DNA of 64,000 nt, taken from assembly GCF_002117485.1 (NCBI RefSeq), contig NZ_CP021031.1:248001-312000 (forward strand), written 5' to 3'. Below, piece by piece: positions 57,700 to 64,000 of the stretch. Each line of letters opens with the position of its first letter. Position 1 is the first letter of the stretch. Source of the DNA: Rhizobium sp. NXC14. Lineage in GTDB: Bacteria; Pseudomonadota; Alphaproteobacteria; Rhizobiales; Rhizobiaceae. The notes beneath the pieces were generated by a model. The model did not search any database. It had not been told where the DNA came from and saw only the letters and a program-made list of their open reading frames with translations. The translations under genes were made by a program, and so were the position numbers.

Positions 57700-59241
57700 A
57701 TGCCGCAGTCGGCGGAAAATATTCTCGACCATGCTCCCCTGTTCCGCGAGCCGGAATACAGGCAGATGCTCGCCGAGAAGAAGGCAAATTTCGAATGTCC
57801 ACACCCGGATCAGGTCGTTGCCGATCAATCCGATTTTACGAAGACCTGGGAGTATCGCGAAAAGAACCTGGGCCGCGAAGCCCTTGTCGTGAACCCGGCC
57901 AAAGCCTGCCAGCCGCTCGGTGCGGTCTTTGCAGCCGCAGGCTTTGAGCAAACCATGTCCTTCGTGCACGGCAGCCAGGGCTGCGTCGCCTATTACCGTT
58001 CGCACCTGTCGCGTCACTTCAAGGAACCTTCATCGGCGGTCTCGTCCTCGATGACCGAGGACGCCGCGGTGTTCGGCGGGTTGAAGAACATGATCGACGG
58101 GCTCGCCAATACATACAAGCTCTACGATCCGAAGATGATCGCCGTCTCCACCACCTGCATGGCCGAAGTCATTGGAGATGACCTCCGCAGCTTCATCGAA
58201 AACGCAAAAAACGATGGGTCGGTCCCCACCGACTTCGATGTACCTTTCGCTCACACCCCCGCCTTCGTCGGCAGCCACGTCGATGGCTATGATGGCATGA
58301 TCAAGGGCATTCTGGAGCACTTCTGGACAGGCAGCGAGCGAAAGGAAGTCGCTCAAGCCATCAACATCATTCCCGGCTTCGACGGCTTCTGCGTCGGCAA
58401 CAACCGCGAACTGAAGCGCCTGCTCGATATGATGGGCGTAGTCTACATCTTCATCCAGGATGCCTCCGACCAGTTCGACACGCCGTCTGACGGTATGTAC
58501 CGAATGTATGACGGCGGCACGAAGATCGAGGATGTGAAAAGGGCATTGAATGCCGAAACGACACTGTCGCTGCAGCACTATAACACGCGCAAAACGCTGG
58601 AATATTGCAAGGAAGTTGGTCAGGCTACGGCTTCGCTCCACTATCCGCTGGGTGTCCAGGCGACCGACGAATTCCTGATGAAGGTTTCGCAGATTTCCGG
58701 CAGGGAAATCCCTCCGACAATCGGCCTGGAGCGCGGCCGTCTCGTCGACGCCATGGCAGATAGTCAGGCCTGGCTGCACGGCAAGAAATACGCAATCTAC
58801 GGCGATCCTGATTTCGTCTACGCCGTTGCCCGGTTCGTCATGGAAACCGGCGGTGAGCCGACCCACTGCCTCGCCACCAACGGCACGTCGGCCTGGGAAG
58901 CCGAGATGCAGGCGTTGCTCGCATCCTCGCCCTTCGGCAAGGATTGCCAGGTCTGGGCGGGCAAGGATCTGTGGGCGCTGCGCTCGCTCCTCTTCACCGA
59001 ACCGGTAGACCTGCTGATCGGTAATTCCTATGGCAAGTATCTCGAGCGCGATACCGGCACACCCTTGATTCGGCTGACTTTTCCGATTTTCGACCGGCAC
59101 CATCACCACCGTTTCCCGCTCATGGGCTACCAGGGTGGACTGCGCGTCCTGACGACGATCCTCGACACAATCTTCGACAAGCTCGACCGCGAGACCAGCG
59201 AGCCGGGTGTGACGGACTATTCTTACGACCTGACCCGTTAG
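57700..59241 (+). CDS. nifK: NifK, nitrogenase MoFe protein beta subunit
   Basis: NifK is the beta subunit that completes the alpha2-beta2 MoFe protein. The 513-residue protein has P-cluster ligands in [11 protein letters not shown] (Cys70) and [13 protein letters not shown] (Cys95), and [12 protein letters not shown]. It starts about 120 bases after nifD and has the usual rhizobial length. Confidence 0.98.
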   Translation: MPQSAENILDHAPLFREPEYRQMLAEKKANFECPHPDQVVADQSDFTKTWEYREKNLGREALVVNPAKACQPLGAVFAAAGFEQTMSFVHGSQGCVAYYRSHLSRHFKEPSSAVSSSMTEDAAVFGGLKNMIDGLANTYKLYDPKMIAVSTTCMAEVIGDDLRSFIENAKNDGSVPTDFDVPFAHTPAFVGSHVDGYDGMIKGILEHFWTGSERKEVAQAINIIPGFDGFCVGNNRELKRLLDMMGVVYIFIQDASDQFDTPSDGMYRMYDGGTKIEDVKRALNAETTLSLQHYNTRKTLEYCKEVGQATASLHYPLGVQATDEFLMKVSQISGREIPPTIGLERGRLVDAMADSQAWLHGKKYAIYGDPDFVYAVARFVMETGGEPTHCLATNGTSAWEAEMQALLASSPFGKDCQVWAGKDLWALRSLLFTEPVDLLIGNSYGKYLERDTGTPLIRLTFPIFDRHHHHRFPLMGYQGGLRVLTTILDTIFDKLDRETSEPGVTDYSYDLTR

Positions 59242-59300
59242 GAGCGGCGGTCGGCCTTGCTCAGGCCGGCCGACTTCATTCGAATTTGGAGACACGCGCA

Positions 59301-60785
59301 ATGCCGTCGCTCAAGGCTAAAATTCAGGATGTCTTCGAAGAGCCCGCCTGCGAGAAGAACCGCAGCAAGGATTCCAAGGCGCGTAAAAACGGCTGTTCGA
59401 AGCCGCTGATCCCCGGGGCGGCAGCCGGCGGCTGCGCTTTCGACGGCGCCAAGATCGTGCTGCAGCCGGTTACCGACGTGGCTCACTTGATCCATGGGCC
59501 TCTCGCCTGTGAGGGCAATTCCTGGGACAACCGCGGATCGGCTTCGTCAGGTCCGACGCTCTGGCGCACGAGTTTCACGACCGACCTTACCGAACTCGAC
59601 GTGGTGATGGGAAACGGCGAGCGCAAACTTTTCAAAGCGATCCGTGAGATCAAGGAGGCGTATGCTCCGCCGGCAATCTTCGTCTATTCGACCTGCGTGA
59701 CGGCGCTCGTTGGCGACGACATCGAGGCGGTCTGCAAGCGCGCTGCGGAAAAATTCGGGCTGCCGGTCGTGCCGGTGAATGCGCCGGGCTTCGCCGGTTC
59801 CAAGAACCTTGGCAATAAGCTCGCCGGTGAGGCGTTGCACGATTATGTGATCGGCACGGTAGAGCCCGATGACGCGAGCGCCTACGACATCAATATCATT
59901 GGTGAGTTCAACCTCTCCGGCGAGTTTTGGCTGGTGAAACCGCTTCTTGACCGGCTCGGGATCAGAGTTCGGGCCTGCATTCCAGGCGACGCCCGATATC
60001 TTGACATTGCTTCTGCGCACCGTGCCAAGGCGTCCATGTTGGTGTGCTCGACAGCACTCGTCAATCTCGCACGCAAAATGGAGGAACGTTGGGGCATCCC
60101 CTTCTTTGAAGGCTCCTTCTACGGCATTAGTGACACCTCGGAAGCACTTAGGCAGATCGCCGAACTGCTCGTGACGAAGGGTGCGGAACCAGAGATCCTC
60201 GAGCGCACCGAGGCACTGATCGAGGAGGAGGAGGCGGTTGCCTGGAAGAAACTCGCTGCATACCGGCCGAGGCTCGAAGGTAAGCGCGTGTTACTCAACA
60301 CCGGTGGTGTGAAGTCTTGGTCGGTTGTCCATGCACTGATGGAGGTTGGCATGGAGATCGTCGGTACCTCGATCAAGAAATCGACGCCTGAAGACAAGGA
60401 GCGCATCAAGCAACTCCTGAAAGACGAAAACCACGTGTTCGAAACGATGGCGCCGCGCGAGCTTTACAACATGCTCGCGGACGATAAAGCCGATATCATG
60501 CTGTCTGGCGGGCGCACGCAATTCATCGCGCTGAAGGCCAAGACACCTTGGCTTGATATCAACCAGGAACGCCACCACCCCTATGCCGGCTATGACGGCA
60601 TGGTGGAGCTCGTTCGGCAGATCGATCTTGCCATTCACAACCCGATCTGGACTGAGGTGCGGGAGCCGGCACCGTGGGAGTGTCAGCCCAAGACGGAAGG
60701 TGTGCCAAGCAGTCAAAACGAGGTCGAAACTTTCCATCCTGCAAGCCCGCCGTCGTCACCAGCCCCGGTTGCTTCCATAAGGTGA
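59301..60785 (+). CDS. nifE: NifE, FeMo-cofactor scaffold alpha-like subunit
   Basis: NifE with NifN forms the scaffold on which NifB-co becomes FeMo-cofactor. The 494-residue protein resembles NifD: GGCAFDGAKIVLQPV, HGPLACEGNSWDNRG and STCVTALVGDDIEAV. The ATG at 59301 follows TTGGAG. Its last 40 residues are Ser/Pro-rich and poorly conserved. Confidence 0.96.
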   Translation: MPSLKAKIQDVFEEPACEKNRSKDSKARKNGCSKPLIPGAAAGGCAFDGAKIVLQPVTDVAHLIHGPLACEGNSWDNRGSASSGPTLWRTSFTTDLTELDVVMGNGERKLFKAIREIKEAYAPPAIFVYSTCVTALVGDDIEAVCKRAAEKFGLPVVPVNAPGFAGSKNLGNKLAGEALHDYVIGTVEPDDASAYDINIIGEFNLSGEFWLVKPLLDRLGIRVRACIPGDARYLDIASAHRAKASMLVCSTALVNLARKMEERWGIPFFEGSFYGISDTSEALRQIAELLVTKGAEPEILERTEALIEEEEAVAWKKLAAYRPRLEGKRVLLNTGGVKSWSVVHALMEVGMEIVGTSIKKSTPEDKERIKQLLKDENHVFETMAPRELYNMLADDKADIMLSGGRTQFIALKAKTPWLDINQERHHPYAGYDGMVELVRQIDLAIHNPIWTEVREPAPWECQPKTEGVPSSQNEVETFHPASPPSSPAPVASIR

Positions 60786-60794
60786 GGAAAGCTG

Positions 60795-62153
60795 ATGGCA
60801 TGCATTCTTCCCCAGACCAAGTCCGCAGCGGTCAATCCGCTGAAGTCGTCGCAGCCGCTCGGCGCGGCCTTGGCCTATCTTGGAGTCGGGGGTGCAATAC
60901 CGCTGTTCCACGGCAGTCAAGGCTGCACCAGCTTCGCGCTGGTGCTGTTCGTGCGTCATTTCAAAGAGGCCATTCCCTTGCAGACCACGGCGATGGACGG
61001 AGTGGCGACGATCCTCGGTGGCGCAGGCAATCTGGAAGAGGCAATCCTCAATCTCAAGAGGCGCGCAAAACCCACGTTGATCGGAATTTGCACGACAGCC
61101 CTGGTGGAAACCCGCGGCGAAGATTTCGCAGGCGATCTCGCCAAGATCAAGCGGGATCGTGCCGATGAGCTCGCGGGTACGGAGATCGTGCTGGCGAGCA
61201 CGCCGGATTTCGAGGGAGCGATTGAAGAGGGATGGGCTAAGGCCGTCACCTCTCTGATCGAGGGCATCACCACTCCAGGCGAGCAGAGGCGCGATCAGAA
61301 GAAGATTGCAATCCTGCCAGGATGGCATTTGACGGTCGCCGATATCGAGCTTCTGCGCGAAACGGTCGAAAGCTTTGGTCTGAAGCCGGTAATCCTGCCG
61401 GACATTTCCGGCTCGCTCGATGGTACTGTACCCGACGACCGTTGGGTGCCCACCACCTATGGCGGCACAGCAATTGACGAAATCCGGGAGCTCGGCACCT
61501 GCTTCCAGGCCGTCGCGATCGGCGAGCATATGCGCGGGGCCGCTGAGGCGCTGCAGGCAAAAGCCGGCGTGCCTTATGCGCTCTTTGAGCAGCTTGTCGG
61601 TATGAAGGTGATAGATCGTTTTATGAGTATGCTGTCGATGATTGCCGGCAACCCAGTGCCGGTCTCGATCCGCCGTCGCCGGGCGCAACTGCAGGACGCG
61701 CTGCTCGACGGCCATTTCCATTTCGGGGGCAGACGCATCGCGATAGCCGCAGAGCCAGACCACCTCCTTCAACTTGCGACTTTTTTCAAGGGCATGGGTG
61801 CTGACATCGTTGCCGCCGTGTCGACCACGGGCACTAGTGGCATTCTTACGAAGGTGCCGGCAGACGCCGTCCAAATTGGCGATCTTTCCGATCTCGAGAG
61901 CATGGCGCGTCTCGCGAACGTTGACCTGATTGTTACTCATTCCCACGGCCGTCAGGCAGCCGAGCGGCTTGGCGTCCCGCTAATGAGGGTTGGCTTTCCG
62001 ATCTTCGATCGGCTGGGCAGCCAGCACAAGCTCACAATTCTCTATCAGGGAACGCGCGACATGATCTTCGATGTTGCCAACCTTTTCCAGGCCAGACATT
62101 GCGCGTCTCCCGCATCACTTGATCATTTTCGCAACCGAGAAACGCCCAGATGA
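60795..62153 (+). CDS. nifN: NifN, FeMo-cofactor scaffold beta-like subunit
   Basis: NifN is the NifK-like partner of NifE. The 452-residue protein has KSSQPLGAALAYLG, HGSQGCTSFA and RHFKEAIPLQTTAM, the expected scaffold motifs. It starts 9 bases after nifE and its stop overlaps the nifX start. Confidence 0.96.
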   Translation: MACILPQTKSAAVNPLKSSQPLGAALAYLGVGGAIPLFHGSQGCTSFALVLFVRHFKEAIPLQTTAMDGVATILGGAGNLEEAILNLKRRAKPTLIGICTTALVETRGEDFAGDLAKIKRDRADELAGTEIVLASTPDFEGAIEEGWAKAVTSLIEGITTPGEQRRDQKKIAILPGWHLTVADIELLRETVESFGLKPVILPDISGSLDGTVPDDRWVPTTYGGTAIDEIRELGTCFQAVAIGEHMRGAAEALQAKAGVPYALFEQLVGMKVIDRFMSMLSMIAGNPVPVSIRRRRAQLQDALLDGHFHFGGRRIAIAAEPDHLLQLATFFKGMGADIVAAVSTTGTSGILTKVPADAVQIGDLSDLESMARLANVDLIVTHSHGRQAAERLGVPLMRVGFPIFDRLGSQHKLTILYQGTRDMIFDVANLFQARHCASPASLDHFRNRETPR

Positions 62154-62644
62154 CCGGTGCCCGTCGCCTTTCCATCGTCCCTGACAGGGTTCGCTCATCA
62201 GCTCCGAAACGGAAAGTCGGTGCATTGAGGGTAGCAATCGCCACCCAGGATCTGAGATCTCTCGACGCCCATTTCGGCTCTGCCAAACGTTTCGCCGTCT
62301 ATGACGTGAGTGCCGACGACTGGGAGCTCGTGGAAGTCCTGTCCTTCGAAGAGGTCTCCGACGAGAGCGGAAAGCACCGCACCGAGGGTGACGATCGCAT
62401 TGCCCCGAAGGTGGAGGCGTTGAAAGGCTGTCACCTGTTGTTCTGTCTGGCGATCGGTGGGCCTTCGGCAGCCAAGGTTGTTTCGGCGAAAATCCACCCG
62501 ATCAAAGTACCCGACCCTCAATCAATAGAAGACGTGCTGTCGAGAACACGGACAATGCTTAGAACAGCGCCGCCCCCATGGTTGCGCAAGGTGCTAACCG
62601 AAGCAGGCGCCACCGAAAAGAAACCTTTCGACGAGGAGGACTAA
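62150..62644 (+). CDS. nifX: NifX, FeMo-cofactor carrier
   Basis: NifX binds NifB-co and a VK-cluster intermediate during cofactor assembly. The 164-residue protein has the NifX/NafY pattern LRVAIATQDLRSLDAHFGSAKRFAVYDVS (in part), then GCHLLFCLAIGGPSAAKVV. The ATG overlaps the nifN stop (ATGA), so it is coupled. Confidence 0.95.
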   Translation: MTGARRLSIVPDRVRSSAPKRKVGALRVAIATQDLRSLDAHFGSAKRFAVYDVSADDWELVEVLSFEEVSDESGKHRTEGDDRIAPKVEALKGCHLLFCLAIGGPSAAKVVSAKIHPIKVPDPQSIEDVLSRTRTMLRTAPPPWLRKVLTEAGATEKKPFDEED

Positions 62645-62647
62645 GAC

Positions 62648-63133
62648 ATGGCCACAATGACAAGCATTACCGATGGCCCTGCTGACAATGAGGATTGGGA
62701 TCTCGCGACCCCTTTCCTCGAATGCCTTATCAGGCTCATCCGGGCTCAGGATACCCATGGGGCGTGGGAAGGCAAATCGCAGCCTGACCTGCTGGCCGAC
62801 TTCATCCTCACTAAGGAGCAGCGCCGTGAGATCCCGATCATCGGCGATCCCGATCCGGATGTGCTGTGGAGGCTCCAGAACTTTTATAGTTGTGTGGGAC
62901 TTGTGATCGAGGAGCGCACAGGGCTGTTGGCATCGCCGATTATGACGATCAGCCATGAGGGCTTTGGCCGCGTGCTTCTCACGACGGGACGGTTGGTTGT
63001 TCTGTCGAAGACCCTGCGCGATGTCCACCGGTTCGGCTTTGAAACGCTTGGCAGGCTCTCTGAATCAGGCACGAAAATGGTTGAGGATGCGATCGCAGTT
63101 ATCGAAACCTATCCTGACGTGGCGCGTGCGTGA
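62648..63133 (+). CDS. NifX-associated nitrogen fixation protein (DUF269)
   Basis: The 161-residue protein belongs to the DUF269 family almost always found after nifX. Conserved parts are PFLECLIRLIRAQD, WEGKSQPDLLADFILTKEQRR and GRLVVLSKTLRDVHRFGF. Its biochemical role is not known. It starts 3 bases after nifX and overlaps the next start. Confidence 0.92.
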   Translation: MATMTSITDGPADNEDWDLATPFLECLIRLIRAQDTHGAWEGKSQPDLLADFILTKEQRREIPIIGDPDPDVLWRLQNFYSCVGLVIEERTGLLASPIMTISHEGFGRVLLTTGRLVVLSKTLRDVHRFGFETLGRLSESGTKMVEDAIAVIETYPDVARA

Positions 63134-63350
63134 TGGGCCCGGCTTTTAAGGAAGGATTCAGGTCGAACCGTGAGGAACTGCGGAAGAAGGTCCGCAAGCT
63201 GCAGGCGCGTGCCGCCACAATGGAGTTGCACGCTCTTGCCGAGGACCTTTCGATTAACTGTCGGAGATTAGGGCGGTCGCCGAGAAGAAGTTCGACATTT
63301 TTGCTGAGTTGGACGCTGCGACGAGAGAGCTTGGCGCATTAGATGTTTGA
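63133..63350 (+). pseudogene. Frameshifted NifX-associated small protein (DUF683 type)
   Basis: The frame from ATG 63133 has the DUF683 (CCE_0567-like) start: REELRKKVRKLQARAATMELHALAEDLSIN. Just after SIN the frame is lost. A second frame continues the family pattern EIRAVAEKKFDIFAELDAATRELGALDV (in part) to TGA at 63350. One missing base near 63257-63264 explains it. The final codons may come from the IS481-type left end, which starts at 63344. Confidence 0.75.
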
Positions 63351-64000
63351 TCCCGGATTTTGATGGTGCAATCTTCTCGCAAGCCTGGAGAGATTCGCTA
63401 TGGGACAAATTCTGCATGGGAGCGCCACGACGACAGAGGCGATCCGTCGAGCAATACAAAATAGTCAAGAGAGCCTGAGGGCTCTCGCGAAACGGTATGG
63501 GATCAATCAGAAGACCGTTGCCAAATGGAAGAAACGAACTTCAACGACTGACTTGGTGACCGGTCCGAAAGACCCCAGGTCGACGGTTCTGTCGATCGAG
63601 GAGGAAGCAGTGATCGTCGCGTTCCGGCGTTATACGCTATTGCCTCTCGACGATTGCCTTTACGCGCTGCAGCCGACCATTCCGCATCTGACCCGGTCCT
63701 CGCTGCATCGTTGTCTCCAGCGCCACGGCATTTCCAAGCTTGCCGATGTCGACAGCGACAAGCCTGCCCGCAAGAAGTTCAAAGCCTATCCGATCGGCTA
63801 TTTCCATATCGATGTCGCCGAGGTGCGCACCGAACAAGGCAAACTGCACATGTTCGTCGCCATCGACCGAACCTCGAAGTTTGCTTTCGTGGAGCTGCGT
63901 GAGAAGGCGACAACAGCCGTTTCGGCAGACTTTCTACGCCGCCTTCTCAAGGCCGTGCCCTATAAGGTCCATACCGTTCTCACCGACAACGGCATTCAGT
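63344..64000 (+). mobile_element. IS481-type element, right part beyond the window
   Basis: The left end probably starts TGTTTGATCCCGG at 63344, next to the small nif gene. The transposase gene starts 56 bases later and runs off the window. Confidence 0.65.
63400..64000 (+). CDS. IS481-type transposase (3' end cut by window)
   Basis: The frame is open from ATG 63400 to the last base. It has an N-terminal helix-turn-helix (ESLRALAKRYGINQKTVAKW), a middle ALQPTIPHLTRSSLHRCL region, then the DDE domain start with YFHIDVAEVRTEQG and a second Asp in VLTDNGIQ. About 200 residues are seen of an expected 300 or more. Confidence 0.85.
   Translation, partial: MGQILHGSATTTEAIRRAIQNSQESLRALAKRYGINQKTVAKWKKRTSTTDLVTGPKDPRSTVLSIEEEAVIVAFRRYTLLPLDDCLYALQPTIPHLTRSSLHRCLQRHGISKLADVDSDKPARKKFKAYPIGYFHIDVAEVRTEQGKLHMFVAIDRTSKFAFVELREKATTAVSADFLRRLLKAVPYKVHTVLTDNGIQ

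Overview
The window reads as part of the symbiotic plasmid or island of a nodulating, nitrogen-fixing alphaproteobacterium (Rhizobium or Sinorhizobium/Ensifer type). It carries nod, nif and fix genes, a plasmid-type rpoN, and many broken insertion sequences. The order nodABC-SUIJ-HPQ is the one known from Rhizobium tropici-like bean symbionts. The species is inferred from gene order and protein recall, not from a search.

Layout. Bases 1-13.2 kb hold the nodulation operon nodA (5' cut by the window)-B-C-S-U-I-J, a decayed aldo-keto reductase, then nodH-P-Q, a hisC-like aminotransferase and a luciferase-like flavin monooxygenase. The predicted product is an N-methylated, carbamoylated and sulfated Nod factor. 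Bases 13.4-28.2 kb hold nif/fix genes mostly on the minus strand: nifB-fdxN-nifZ-nifT-SIR2-like, nifA, fixABCX, and iscN-nifS-(small ORF)-nifW; nifQ is on plus; prxS-rpoN follows on minus. Bases 28.6-37.2 kb hold a plus-strand pair of exported proteins (a glycerophosphodiesterase and an unknown) behind a sigma-54 promoter, then an ABC importer/TIM-barrel isomerase module with a divergent ROK regulator. Bases 37.2-42.1 kb are IS debris (IS6, IS66 and IS1595 types) around a phasin gene. Bases 42.1-47.8 kb hold a P450-ferredoxin-SnoaL-like-tandem SDR-flavin monooxygenase operon behind what looks like a second copy of the nifH promoter. Bases 47.8-54.4 kb are an IS-rich island with a RiPP-type peptide locus. 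Bases 54.9-63.35 kb hold nifHDKENX plus two nifX-associated genes, the last frameshifted and abutted by an IS481-type element that runs off the window.

Regulation ties the window together. I found -24/-12 sigma-54 promoters (GG-N10-GC, or GA/GG variants) before nifH, nifB, fixA, iscN, nifQ, prxS-rpoN, the glycerophosphodiesterase, the P450 operon, the RiPP precursor, and one truncated gene start. TGT-N10-ACA NifA sites accompany most of them. NifA and RpoN are both encoded here, so the window carries its own regulatory loop.

The most novel item is at 51.2-53.2 kb. A Nif11-type leader peptide gene, with a Val/Ala-rich core and a good sigma-54 promoter, is followed by a radical SAM protein of the RiPP peptidyl-epimerase (PoyD-like) type. 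The pair sits between inverted IS6-family copies next to nifHDK. A PqqD-like recognition domain and a tiny upstream ORF lie 1.6 kb before it. This suggests a D-amino-acid-containing peptide made during symbiotic nitrogen fixation; that is inference.
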